Shown: positions 11,936 to 23,956, counted from the stretch's first letter. The stretch: DNA of 64,000 bases from Strigamia acuminata (GCA_949358305.1 OX442316.1:8060001-8124000), one strand, 5' to 3'. Numbers and translations: made by a program. Notes: generated from the letters alone by a model not told the origin.

Positions 11936-12669
11936 TCACTGGAAGTGTTTGCACTGGTTGTGAAACTCAACTATGATTGTATTTTATAAAAAATTTTAAA
12001 ATGATTGACTTGAAAGAATGTAATGTTAACCGAGGGGTAGGTTGATTTTATAAAAGACAGTAGTGAGAATTAAGAACTGGTTTTTAAACTTGGTGATCGA
12101 AAAAGAAAAAATATATTTAAAAATATTTGAATCGATATATCCATTTGTACTCAGTGCGAGTGGTTGAGATAGCTGGGAGCGAGGAGGTAGGCGTAGGAAT
12201 AAAAACGAGGAACTTTTAGTTGGCATAACATTATTCTGGTGATGAAGCAATACTTTGTCAAAACAATTAGTTGAGTTTTTCTTTAAAGTGCAATCAAGAT
12301 TCAATAATTTTGCAATGTTGAAGCGAAAGGATGCGATAATCACTTCCGTGCCCATGTTTCCTGGAATTTATACCTATTAAAGAAATATTATTCCTATTAA
12401 AATGCTAAACTTTGTAAGTTTAAACGACCAAGAAAAAGTTGCTATTTTACTTATTGCAATTATAAAAGTTTATTCGGAGTAAGTAATGCATACTTTGTGA
12501 AAATTAAAACAATTTTCTTAGAATTTTTATATTTGGTTCTGATTACGTTTTGAGAAACGTTAATTAGTTGTTGTAGTTTAACGAATTTCACAAACATCCT
12601 TAATTTCCTACGAGATAAGAAAACGCAGCTAATTAGAATATTTATTTTTGAGCAAACCCTTTGGACAAC

Positions 12670-14298
12670 ATGAAGTCTTTATTGCTCTGCTGCTCAATAC
12701 TTTTGTATTCAATTGAGTTAACTTTGGCGCAAAAGTGTTTTAGTGAGACATGTTATGTAGCTGGGGTTCGTGGCTGCAGAGACCGCATTCGAGGTAATTT
12801 TAAGACCGGAGAAGAGTGTTGCATGGAAAACTTGGCTGTTGGATATGAAGAAACTATGATTAGACTTGGAAAAGTCCCCGGTTGCTACAAGTGCGATAGT
12901 TGCGGGGATATTTCTCGAAAGAGTAAATATGTTTGAATATCTACGATTTGTTTTTATTTTTATTTTATATCTTGTGAATTCTATAGGAGATGGCGAGTGG
13001 AGCCCTTGGTCAGCATGGAGTGCTTGCAGTAGGACGTGCGGCAACGGAGTTAAGAGTAAAAATAGGAAATGCGATTCGCCGGAACCGTTAGGATCGGGAA
13101 AGAAATGTGAAGGCAATAATGTTCAAAACGTCAAATGCTCCAACAAGCCTTGCCCAAGTGAAGATGAAAATATAAAATTAATTTATGTTAGTTTGTTTTT
13201 GAATTACTAATTGTTTATTTTAGTTGATGGGGAATGGAGCAAATGGTCAGACTGGTCCAAATGTTCAAAAAGTTGTGGTAATGGTCAAATGTTTCGAACA
13301 CGCGAGTGCGATAATCCTAAACCAGCTCATGGAGGAAGAAGATGCGAAGGAAAGGATAAAATCTCTAAGAAGTGCGTTTTGGATAAGAATTGCCCCATTG
13401 ATGGCGGTTGGGGAGATTGGGGTGCCTGGTCAGAATGTTCAAAATCATGCGGGGGTGGAGAAAAAAAACAACAACGTTCGTGCAACAATCCTCCTCCACA
13501 ATTTGGAGGGAAAAAGTGCAGTGGGAAATCAAAAAAATCAGTCAGTTGCAATAAAAACCCCTGCCCAATTGATGGTAAATGGAGCGATTGGTCTCCATAC
13601 TCTGCATGTATATTTGATGACTGCATTGATAAAAGTAAAGGCGGTCATCAAACTCGTTCACGAAGCTGCAACAATCCCAGTCCGAAGTATGGAGGAAAGA
13701 TGTGTGCTGGAAAAATGTTCGACAAAGCTTTTTGCATTGAAAATGATAACTGCGCAAGTACGAAATGTAAAGCATTAATAAACGTAAATTCTAATGTTTT
13801 TTTTTTCTAGGGGACGGAGAATGGAGTGAATGGAGCCCGTGGGATTGCAGCGACACGGGTGCAATTCGGGTTCGAAAATGTCTGTACAAGAGATTTGAAG
13901 GGAAAGACTGTCCTGGTAACACGAAAATGGACAAACAGACCAGTAAGACAAGCAGCCACCCTTTAAATTTGATGAGAATTTTAAATCAGTTTCTTTCAAT
14001 TTTAGATGATAAAACTTTTTGCAATGACTGTAAAGCAAACTGTGTACCTGATTGCGACGGCATCTTGATAGCAAAGGTTCTGTATCATCAACAACTGATA
14101 CAGAACGGTGGAAAATGCGATGAAATTACGGATGAGAGTTCAGGATCAGGCGATGGCGCAAAGGATAAAGATTCAAAGGCACCATTAGATGTTGATACGG
14201 AATCGGGCGATGTTTCTGATGATGATGGCGGCTCAGGGAAACAAGTAGGCGATGATAGCGTATCGGGCATGGTGGGAGATGAAGGTTCGGGGCGTTAA
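12670..14298 (+). CDS. TSR gene 3: secreted TSR0/TSP1 protein with acidic Ser-Gly tail
   Basis: Five exons: 12670-12922, 12987-13157, 13224-13757, 13811-13942, 14006-14298; 460 residues. The start is ATG 12670 (MKSLLLCCSILLYSIE), which aligns with gene 4, rather than the in-frame TTG nine bases upstream. Order: signal peptide, TSR0-like domain (CFSETCY, EECC, GCYKCDSC), one TSP1 repeat, an exon with three repeats A-B-C (WSKWSDW, WGDWGAW, WSDWSPYSACIFDDC), a short repeat, then a tail with FCNDCKANC and an acidic region containing SSGSGDG. That SGxG motif near acidic residues resembles glycosaminoglycan-attachment sites (inference). It shares every intron with gene 4, its duplicate. Confidence 0.85.
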
Positions 14299-14600
14299 AT
14301 CTCGTTTTGAAATGTGTTCCGTTAGAATTATAGAGATTGCGTATATACAACATACAAATTTTCTGTACACTAACATTAACGATTATAATTTTGTTTTATT
14401 TTTTCATCGCAACAAGTGTTGACTATAATTAATAAACAAAGGTATAAAATTACTTTGTAAGAATAAGTTAGAAGGTTTTTTATTATAGTATCGGTTTAGT
14501 TTTGTTTATACGGTGCAAAAGGATTGATTAATGATCATTTCATTTATCTGTGCCCAATTTTTCTTGGTCCATTAATTAAAAAACTGTTCAGGGTGTTGAA
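14299..14600. other. 3' flank of TSR gene 3, conserved in the duplicate
   Basis: AT-rich sequence after gene 3 that matches the flank of gene 4 (17620-17890) closely, including shared AATAAAC and TAAGAATAAGTTA stretches. No gene. The match ends near 14580-14590, which marks one side of the tandem-duplication junction. Confidence 0.6.
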
Positions 14601-14629
14601 CGAGACAGGTGCATCTCCGAAACTTGTTC

Positions 14630-15210
14630 ATACTCGTTCCTGAAGCTGTAACAGTCCCAACCCGAAATTTGGAAGAAAGATGTGCACTGGAAAAATATTC
14701 GACGTAGCATTTTGCATTGAAGATAATAATTGCGCAAGTAGGATACGTGCGCTATGAATGAATGTGAATTTTAATGTACTTTTTCATTAGTAGGAGATGG
14801 AGAGTGAGTGAATGGGACCATTGTTAATGCAGCGAGACTGGTGTATATCGGGTTCCAGAATGTTTGCATAGGAGATTTGACGGAAAATATTGTCCTGGAA
14901 ACTACATAATCAATAAACTTATGAGGAAGACGAGCCGCACAATAAACACGATGAGCAGTTAATGTAAGGTTTAATTTTAATTTTAGGTGATCCCACTTTT
15001 TGAGACGATTGCAACTCAAATTGTAGAATCGATGATAGTGGCAAATTGATGGCACATTATTTGTATCATCGACAGTTACAGAATGCATGGCATGGAAATG
15101 ACACTTGGGATTGTGGTTCAAGGGCACACTGAGTTGAAGATACTGAGGAAGATGAATTTTCAATAAGTATTACCTGTACATTTGACCATGATAAGTGTAG
15201 ATTTTTTAAA
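14630..15210 (+). pseudogene. Decayed 3' end of a TSR gene (copy of gene 2 exons 3 to 5)
   Basis: Sequence closely matches the end of gene 2: the C repeat (11344-11454), exon 4 (11521-11652) and exon 5 (11715-11935), with introns in place. It is broken: TGA in the C repeat (after ACTCGTTCC), a lesion in the WSEW segment (gagagtgagtg), TAA in the following segment, and TGA right after GATCCCACTTTT in the last exon. No upstream exons precede it except possibly a short stretch near 14612-14632 resembling the end of gene 2 exon 2. It is the left remnant of the tandem duplication that produced gene 4. Confidence 0.75.
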
Positions 15211-15879
15211 CTAATAACTGGAAGTGTCTTTAAAAAAAAGTTTTAAAAAAATTAACTTGAAAGAATGTAATGTAACCCAAGGGATGGGTTGATTTTACAG
15301 TGCACAGTAGTGAGAATAACAACTGGTTTATAAACTTCTATTTGAATCGAGGTATCTATTTGTACTCAGTGCAAGTGGTTGAGATGGCTGGGAGCGCGGA
15401 GGTAGGCGTCGGAAGAAAAACGAGGAATTTTAAGTTGGCATAACATTATTCTGGTGATGAAGCAATTACCGTAGTTGAGTTTTTCTTTCGAGTGCAATCA
15501 ACATTCAATAATTTTGCAATGTTGAAGCGAAAGGATGCGAAAATCACTTCCGTGTCCATATTTCCTGGTATTTATACCTATTAAAGAAATATTAATTCTA
15601 TTAAAATGCTAAACTTTGTAAGATTAAAACGACCAAGAAAATGTTGGTTTTTTACTCATTGCAATTGTAAAAGTTTATTCGGAGTAAGTAATACGGTACA
15701 TAGTTTGTGAAAATTAAAACAATTTTCTTAGAATTTTTATATTTGGTTCTGATTACGTTTTGAGAATCGTTAATTAGGTGTTGTAGCTTAACGAATTGCA
15801 TAAACATCCTTAATTTCCTACGCGATAAGAAAAAGCAGCTAATTAGAATATTTATTTTTGAGCAAACCCTTTTGACAGC
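15211..15879. other. Intergenic copy of 11950-12669
   Basis: This spacer is a recognisable diverged copy of the spacer between genes 2 and 3, including the segment immediately upstream of the start codon (the AGCAAACCCT stretch). The promoter of gene 4 is therefore a copy of that of gene 3. No coding sequence seen. Confidence 0.65.
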
Positions 15880-17619
15880 ATGAAGTTTTTATTGCTCTGC
15901 TGCTCAATACTTTTGTATTCAATTGAGTCAAGTTTCGCGCAAAACTGTTTTAGTCAGACATGTTATGTAGCTGGGGTTCGTGGCTGCAGAAACCGCATTC
16001 GAAGATCTCTTACGACTGGAGAAGCCTGTTGCAAGCTAAAATCAGCTGTTGGATATGAAGAAACCATGATTAGAGTTGGAAAAGCCCCTGGTTGCTGCAA
16101 GTGCGATAGATGCGTGGATATTCTTAAGAGTAAATGGTGTTTGATTATCTACGACATATTTTTATTTTTATTTTATATCTTGTAAGTTCTATAGGAGATG
16201 GCAAGTGGAGCCGTTGGTCAGCATGGAGTGCTTGCAGTAAGACGTGCGGTAACGGAGTTAAGACTAGGAACAGGCAATGCAACTCGCCGGCACCATCAAA
16301 ATTAGGAAAGAAATGTGAAGGCAATAAATCTCAAAAATCCATATGCAACGACAAGCCTTGCCCAAGTGAAGATGAAAATATAAAATCAATTTGTTATGCG
16401 GCTGTTAGTGTATTTGTTTATTTTAGTTGATGGGAAATGGAGCAAATGGTCAGACTGGTCAAATTGTTCAAAAAGTTGTGGTGAAGGTCAAATGATTCGA
16501 ACGCGGGAGTGCGATAATCCTAAACCGGCTCATGGAGGAAGAGGATGCGAAGGAGAGGATGAAATCTCCAAGCAGTGCGTTTTGATTAAGAATTGTCCAA
16601 TTGATGGCGGTTGGGGAGAATGGGGCTCGTGGTCAGAATGTTCAGAATCATGCGGGGGTGGAGAACGGAAACAACAACGTTCGTGCAACAATCCTCCTCC
16701 ACAATTTAGAGGAAAAAAGTGCTCTGGGAAATCAAAGAAAAAAGCCAGTTGCAATGAAAATCCCTGCCCAATTGATGGTGAATGGAGCGATTGGTCTCCA
16801 TTCTCTGCATGTATATTTGATGACTGCATTGATAAAAGTAAAGGCGGTCATCAAATCTTTTCACGAAGCTGCACCAATCCCAGTCCGAAGTATGGAGGAA
16901 AGATGTGTACTGGAATAATGTTCGACAAAGTTTTTTGCGTTAAAAATGATAACTGCGCAAGTACGTAAATTCTAATGTCATTTTTTTTTTTAGGAGACGG
17001 AGAATGGAGTGAATGGGGCCCGTGGGAATGCAGCGACACGGGTGCAATTCGGGTTCGACAATGTCTGTACAAGAGATTTAAAGGGAAAGATTGTCCTGGT
17101 AACTCGAGAATGAACAAACCGCTCGGTAAGACAAGCAGCCGCCCTTTAAATGTGATGAGAATTTGAAATCGGTTTCTTTCAATTTTAGATGATGAGACTT
17201 TTTGCAATGACTGTAAATCAAACTGTGTACCTGGTAAAGACGACATCTTAGTAGCAAAGGTTAGACATCATCAACAACAGTTACAGAGCGTTAGAAAAGA
17301 CGATGCTATTTCGGATAATGGTTCAGGATCAGGTGATGGCGCAAATGATAAAGATACAAGGGCACCATTAGACGTTGATACGGAATCAGGCAATATTACT
17401 GATGATGGCGGATCAGAAAAACAAGTAGGCGGTGATATGGAATCAGGCAATATTACTGATGATGGCGGCTCAGAGAAACAAACAGGCGGTGATACAGAAT
17501 CAGGCAATATTACTGATGATGGCGGCTCAGAGAAACAAGCAGGCGGTGATACGGAATCAGGCAATATTACTTATGATAGCGAATCAGGAATAACGACGGA
17601 TGAGGGTTTGGGGGGTTAA
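15880..17619 (+). CDS. TSR gene 4: secreted TSR0/TSP1 protein with repeated acidic, N-glycosylatable tail
   Basis: Five exons: 15880-16129, 16195-16365, 16427-16960, 16994-17125, 17189-17619; 505 residues. Same order as gene 3: signal peptide (MKFLLLCCSILLYSIE), TSR0-like domain (CFSQTCY, EACC, GCCKCDRC), TSP1 repeat, A-B-C exon (WSKWSDW, WGEWGSW, WSDWSPFSACIFDDC), short repeat, FCNDCKSNC tail. The tail differs: after NGSGSGDG come about 3.5 copies of a 19-residue repeat (57 bp; about 17374-17585) built on TESGNITDDGGSEKQ. Each copy brings an NIT N-glycosylation sequon and a Ser-Gly pair. No membrane segment. Product of the 3.2 kb tandem duplication of the gene 3 region. Confidence 0.85.
17374..17585 (+). 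repeat. 57 bp in-frame minisatellite in TSR gene 4
   Basis: About 3.5 units of 57 bp, nearly identical in DNA, encoding the acidic repeat with one NIT sequon per unit. Gene 3 has only one degenerate equivalent, so the array expanded after the duplication. Confidence 0.8.
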
Positions 17620-18673
17620 ATCTCGTTTTGAAATGTGTTCAGTTAGAATTAAAGAGATTGCATATATACAACATACGATTTTTCTGTACACTAACATTAA
17701 CGATTATAATTTTTTTCTTCACAAGTGTTAACTATACGTAATAAACAAAGGTATAAAATTACTTTGTAAGAATAAGTTATAATGTATTTTTTTTATTATT
17801 GTACCGGTTTAGTTTCGTTTATACTGTGCTAATGGATTGACCGATGATTATTTCATTCATCTGTGCCCCATTTTTCTTGGTCTATTAATTTAAAAAATAT
17901 TCTTAAAGGATTTTGTGTACAATAGGCTTTCACTTTAAGACCAGGGCTTTGGTAGGGGCGGGCGCGAGCGACCCATCTCAAGTAAACCTGGTGCTCCAGC
18001 TTTTCGCAATGTTTGCCTATCAATACACAACATGGTTGGTGCTTTCCTGCAGTGCCATCCATCCTAACTGATAGGATGACATGTCTTCTGTCATTCTGTC
18101 CTTGCAGAAAGCAGATGTAGAATATTTGCAAGAAGAGCGTTTGGCAGGTCATGGCTACACAAATGGCGCCATCATAGTCAATTGTGTTATTGTTACCGTA
18201 TTATTACTTCGTGGGGAGGGATACGAAAAAAAAACAATATTGTCTTAGGAGAGAAAATGCATGTGTGTGATGTTGAGTTTTTCGTTTGATTTGGGTGCCA
18301 GCAATTTGTTGCTTAGCCCCAAATAATTTATAGACGTACGGTATACTCGCAACTCACTACATGCATCGTTTTAGAAGGTGCTCATTTAGTAGATTTAGCA
18401 AAACAATTTATAAATCAATAAACAAAATAAACAAAATAAAAGCATCAACTAGTGCAAATTAAGACCAGCCATTGTAGTTAAGAAATAAAATTATTCGAAA
18501 TCAATAGATATTTTCACTTTTCTTTTTAGGTTGCTTTTATCTAAATTCCATTTTTGCGTTGATAAACACGCTATTTTTAACTCTCGTTGGAAGATGTGCT
18601 AAAATTGGAATGGTCTCTTAGTAGGGTAGAGTAACATGGCCGAATAAATTGCTCTGAAAAACAGCACTTTGGC
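17620..18673. other. Intergenic, TSR gene 4 to glutamate receptor A
   Basis: The first 270 bases match the flank of gene 3. 17930-18180 is more GC-rich but has no coding frame I can identify. GCTAAAATTGGAATG at 18598-18612, 76 bases before the receptor A start, is shared with receptor B and is probably part of the proximal promoter. Confidence 0.5.
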
Positions 18674-21600
18674 ATGATGAAAAGCTCGCAAATAGGAATA
18701 TTTATAACTTTCGTCACTATTTTTACATATTCTACAAGCTACACTTCACCGAAAGAAAAACATTTCACAATCGGTAAACTTTACATTCATAAGAAAAAAT
18801 CTAACATTCTATCTCCCATCTTTTATCTTTAAATAGACCGTAGTTTACATCTTAAAATAAAACATTAATATTATTAATAATTGCGGTGGTTCTTTGAAGT
18901 AAATTGATTCTATCGACTGTAAATAAAATGTGTGTATTTATGGAATTTAGGCGCGATTTTTGAAAATGAAGACGCGGAAGAGTTAGAAGCAGCACTTCGC
19001 CACGCTGTTGAACGCAGTAACATTGAACCATGGTTTCGACCACGAACTCGTTTGCTTTGGGAATCTGCCAGCATTCTTAGGGGAGATAGTTTTTCTTCAT
19101 ACAAACGATGCAAGAACAATTAATAAACAAAGGTATTTATCACCATTTCTAATATACTCGATTATATTTTGCAGTGTGTCATTTAATGAAAAAGGGAATA
19201 AATGCAGTTTTGGGTCCAATAACACCAGCTCCGTCGTGGCAAGCTCATTCCTTGTGCAGTGCTCTCCAAATTCCACACATAGGGTTGAATGAAGAGTTTC
19301 GTCGTCACAAAAATGAATCGGGAGTAAACATCTATCCAGCACCGACTGCTATTGCCCAAACTGTCGCGGCTTTAATTAGTAGTTGGGAATGGTTTGACTC
19401 TTTCATCATTTTGTACGAAAATCAAGAAGGTAGCATTCAATTTCTTGATTTAATGAAATATTAATTTTTTTAAATTAAATATTTTTTACAGGTTTACTAA
19501 GAATTCAAGAATTACTGAAGCTTAAAAATAAACTCATTGAAGTGCATCGTCTAGAACCCGGAATGGATCCCAGTCCCTTGTTAAAAAAAATTACGAAAGC
19601 AGGAGCAATGCGACTTGTTATAGATGCCGACATTAAAACTATAACATTTCTTTTCGACCGTGTAAGTGAATTTTGTCAACCGTTTTACGTGTTTCTTATA
19701 TCTCCTGTTTTGGTTTCAGTTGCATACATTGGGAATGTTGACCGAATACCACGACTACATAATCATTAATTATGTACGCAAGTCAACTGCAAATCAAATA
19801 ACAGACACTTAATGCAAAAACAATTGTGATTAACTAGGATTTTCACACGCTCGACTTCAGTAAATTTCGCGACCCCGTGATAAACATTACTGGATTTCAA
19901 ATAATTGATCCCACTATAGAAAATTATCGAGACATTTTGAATCGATGGCGTCATCGTTCTAACGACCCTGATATTTTAAATACGGATCTCACTTCGCCCG
20001 AACAAACTATCACTGTGAGTAGAACATTCGCCTCTTTTCAGTCTGCTAAAATGTTTCAAACTAGACACGAGCAGCGCTCGTCTACGATGCCATTTTGTTG
20101 TACGCGTCTGCGGTGACCATGTACGACGTCAAAGATCTGAATAAAAGTCCTGCTACGTGCGAGTATTACGGGTTGCCCAGCAGAAAAAATTGGAAATTTC
20201 TCAACGGAATTAGACGAGTACGTTTGGTGTTACGTATGTCAGCAATTAATTAATTATTTATGCATTCTCGTTGCAGTTAAATGTAACTGGTCTTACCGGA
20301 CCTGTCTTCTTTAATAGAGAAGGATTCCGCTCGAGTTTAAACATTCACGTCATTAAGAATATTCAGACGGGATTATTACGGGTATTTGAATAGAAACGAA
20401 TCCAAAATGAGTTCTATTGTGTTTTTATTTTATAATTTAACAGACGAACACTTGGAATGCTGAAAGTGGTCTTTTTCCGGCACTTGATGCTGACGAACTG
20501 CGAGCAATTCTCGAAGCATCAATCGTTCAGAAAAGGCAACTAACAGTTACTTCCTTTCTAGTAAGTCAAATGAACGTTTTTTAATACATAAAAGTTTTAT
20601 ACGCCATTTAATTTGTTTAAGAATCCTCCACTCCTAATGAAAAAGAAGAACGGCAACGGAGAAGATGAATACGAAGGTTTCGTGATGGATTTAGTTAACG
20701 AGATTCACTCGATATATCCAGAACTCAATTTTACGGTGCGACCTGTGCTTGATGGGAAATACGGGGACAATCAAACAGCAGGCAAATGGAACGGAATGGT
20801 TGGCGAGTTAATCGAAAGAGTACAGTGGCAAAATTTAAACAGAAATTGAAGCTACAGAAACAACTAATTCTTTATTGCTTTAGAAAGCAGATTTAGCCAT
20901 TGCCGATTTGGCCATTACAAGAGAGAGACAAGCTGCAGTTGATTTCACAATTCCTTTTATGCATTTAGGAATTGGCATTTTGTTCAAGAAAGCACCACCA
21001 AAGCCACCCAAACTTTTCTCATTCCTAAATCCATTTTCCGAAGATGTTTGGATCTTTATGGCAACAGCAGTACTTGGAGTGAGTCTTCTGCTATTCTTCT
21101 TGGCAAGGTATACAGACATGACTTTTAAAACACAACCAGTAACCACATTTTATTTATCAAAACAGGCTCAGCCCTTACGAATGGGTTAATTCTGTGCCAT
21201 TTGAATCAGACGAGTTAACAAATCCATTTAATCTCATGGATTCACTGTGGTACGTCATTGCGGCGTTAATAAAGCACGGAAATGCATTCTTTCCAAAGTG
21301 AGTGACTTTTCTCCCCAAACAAATATGAGATAAAAAGACCAATTTGTTATATGATTTTAGAGCTGTGTCAACAAGAACTGTATCTAGTGCATGGTCGTTT
21401 TTCGTTTTAATTCTCGTTGCAACTTACACCGCAACTCTGGCTGCATTTATCACGTCTGACCGCATGACTCAAGAAATATCATCGGTCGAGAAATTAGCGG
21501 AGCAAACAAAAGTGAAATACGGGTGCGTGCGTGGAGGAGCTACATTCAACTTCTTTTACGTAAATGTTGACAAGATAGATATTTTTTCTTGGATTCATAT

Positions 21601-22391
21601 TTACTTTTTCTTTTCCAGAAATCCAAAACTCCCGTTTACGAATCGATGTTTCGCTTTATGGAATCGGCTGATCCAAGTGTGTATGTAAGCAATAACGCAG
21701 ATGGAATTCAACGAGTCCGTAATGGAGATTATGCGTTTTTTATGGAAAATTGTTTTATCGAATATCAAACGGAACGAAATTGTGAACTGATAGGAATAGG
21801 CAATCCACTGGATAACAAGGGTTACGGCATTGCAATGCCCAAAAGTACTAATTCAAATGAGTTTATCCCCAATTACACAAACCCTATTACCTATCTATAT
21901 TTATTCATCGCAGATTCGCCGTACTTTCCATTTCTGAACCATGCTGTGCTTCGACTGCAAGACAATACTCGTCTGACGCAGCTTAAAACGATTTGGTGGC
22001 AAGAGAAGGGACTCGAAGAACCGTGTCCTGAAGAACCTCCACTTAGTGACAAGGACAAAATGAACATTAAAGACGTCGGCGGTGTATTTCTAATACTTGG
22101 TTCTGGAACTCTGTTAGCTTGTTTGGTTGGAGTTGTGGAATTCATGTGGTTCACTCACAAGAACGTTCGTCTAAACAGGGTAAAGTATTCAAATACCGAA
22201 GTTAAATATCGACTTATATATTTATTTTGTTCATTTTTCAGCCATCTATGTGGAAAGCAATGGCTAAGCAGTTGAAGTTTGCTATATGGGGAGATAATGC
22301 AAAACCTATTGATAAATCAAACTCAGAGTCTGAAACAGGTTTGGCCATGAAGAGTTATTCCAACGCTTTATTCGATCGTGATCCGCTCTAG
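18674..22391 (+). CDS. Kainate-type ionotropic glutamate receptor subunit, copy A
   Basis: Sixteen exons: 18674-18773, 18951-19109, 19175-19429, 19492-19661, 19720-19773, 19838-20014, 20065-20217, 20277-20381, 20444-20560, 20622-20819, 20884-21107, 21166-21297, 21361-21559, 21619-21844, 21914-22179, 22242-22391; 894 residues. Signal peptide, then an amino-terminal bilobed domain. S1 contains YEGFVMDLV and the agonist-binding arginine in TRERQAAVDF. M1 ([19 protein letters not shown]), pore loop, M3 ([11 protein letters not shown]), S2 with [15 protein letters not shown] (agonist glutamate) and WWQEKGL, then M4. All agonist-contact residues I can check are kept. Two oddities: the pore loop reads ALIKHGN, with Lys at the Q/R position, and M3 has TYTATLAAF instead of the near-invariant SYTANLAAF. 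The intron after exon 2 has a GC donor. Expected location is the postsynaptic or presynaptic membrane. Confidence 0.88.
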
Positions 22392-22690
22392 TTTCACGAA
22401 ATTATTTACGTGTTAAAAGAATTCGCATTGTTTGTGTTTTCGATTTGGTTTAATTATTTATTTAAGTTTGTTTTGTTATTTCCTCCTCGCATTAAATTTA
22501 TTTTTTAATGAAATTTATTTTTACTTTTATATAAAATGACTGAATGATACTACTAACTTTGTTTTGGATGTGATATTAAATTTTGTAAAAGCACTCAGAG
22601 TTTTCCGTTTTGATGGTGGACTGGACCGTTGGGAAGGTCGTGAGCCTCAAATCACCACGATGTGATGGTCACAAATATCTACAGTACACA
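22392..22690. other. 3' flank of receptor A
   Basis: AT-rich 3' untranslated and flanking sequence; no coding exon or clear element before the tandem repeat begins. Confidence 0.5.
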
Positions 22691-23220
22691 TCAATAGGTT
22701 TCACATATGGGCGATAAATCGAAGACTTTGAAATTTCTTTTCTTGGATCTACAGTACAGTTTCAATAGGTTGTCACACACGAGCAATAAAACCCAAAGAA
22801 GACGACTCTCCTTCAAAAAATTGTCTTTGAGCGGTGGCGCCACTCAGCGATTAAAAAAGAAGATATTTTTCTTTTTTACAAACTACGAGGTATAGCTTCA
22901 ACAGATTTCGCATGTGGGCGATAAATCGAGAACTAAAAAGGCAATTGTTGTATCCACTGTACAGTTTCAAGAGGTTTTGCACGTGGACGTGGGCAACCGA
23001 GTTGAAATTTAAAGGCTCGTCATCCTCACCAATCTCGTTCAAAAAAATTGGCTTTGAGCGGTGGCGCCACTCAGCGATTAAAAAAGAAGATATTTTTTCT
23101 TTATTTACAAACTACAAGGTACAGATTCAACAGGTTACGCAAGTGGGCGATAAATCGAGAACTTTTAAAATCATTTATTAGATCTACCGTACGGTTTCAA
23201 CAGGATTAGCACATGGATAA
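22690..23220. repeat. Tandem repeat, period about 227 bp, roughly 2.5 copies
   Basis: The block GAGCGGTGGCGCCACTCAGC recurs at about 22829 and 23056, a spacing of 227 bases. Flanking segments (the GGGCGATAAATCGA stretch, followed by a GTACAGTTTCAA-like stretch) recur in step. Copies differ by scattered substitutions and indels. The short ORFs inside are not conserved between copies, so it is non-coding. Confidence 0.75.
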
Positions 23221-23279
23221 CAAAGTTTTTTTGACCATTTTTTAATCGTCATCATTACATAGTGGCTGCGAAAAGGTCG

Positions 23280-23945
23280 ATAGCCAATAGGAGTTTAGCA
23301 GAGAGTATAAGTGGAAACATGTGCGACGGGAAGTTGCAATGCTTCTAGATATTTCCACAGTTTTTGATTGGCTATGTTGATTAATCAGCATGCCAATACT
23401 ACTTTGCATATCCTTTTTTTTTCAATTTCTCTTTGAAAAAGATTTCGCCATTCGGTTGCCGGCTCGCTGGAGGAATAGATGTCATGGATTTACTATGGTG
23501 AGTCAATTGTTTTTTCATTTAATACTTTGTACTCTTATTTAATTCGGGTTTGTTTCGTTTTAGCACTGACCTATTTAAGTTTTGTGAATAAGTTTTAATT
23601 ATTAGTTTTCTAGCGTTTTTCTCTAGTTACATAGTTATAAACTTGAATTGTTTGCACATTTAAATCGTAGTTTTTTGTTTAAATGCCGACTTTGTGTTGA
23701 ATTTTCATGTCTTATCTCTTGTTGACAGCGTACGTTTTACTTATTGGTTTCATTTTATTTGTTTCATTTTATTTAATGGTTAATTAGTTTTACGAGTTAC
23801 TAATTTATTTTCTACGTTTCAGGTTCAAACAAGGATTTTTATTCTAGTGGCAACCCAGTGTGAATCCTCTGAAGAATATTTTATTTGTTAATATTTTTGC
23901 GTATTTCTGTTATAATTTTTGTATTTTAAGTGCAATAAAGTTTAT
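23280..23945 (+). other. Possible short two-exon transcript, coding status unclear
   Basis: A GATTGG box (about 23367) precedes a segment ending in a good donor (CTATG|GTGAGT near 23500). An acceptor near 23820 (ctacgtttcag) leads to an exon with AATAAA at 23934-23939. Splicing would give an 18-residue ORF starting MSWIYYGSNKD, too short to claim. Nothing identifies the function. It could be a non-coding RNA or part of an unrecognised mobile element. Confidence 0.25.
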
Positions 23946-23956
23946 ATGTGTTGTCT

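Noticed and set aside
12661-12669. Earlier in-frame TTG start for TSR gene 3
   Set aside because: ATG at 12670 aligns with the start of gene 4 and begins a proper signal peptide.
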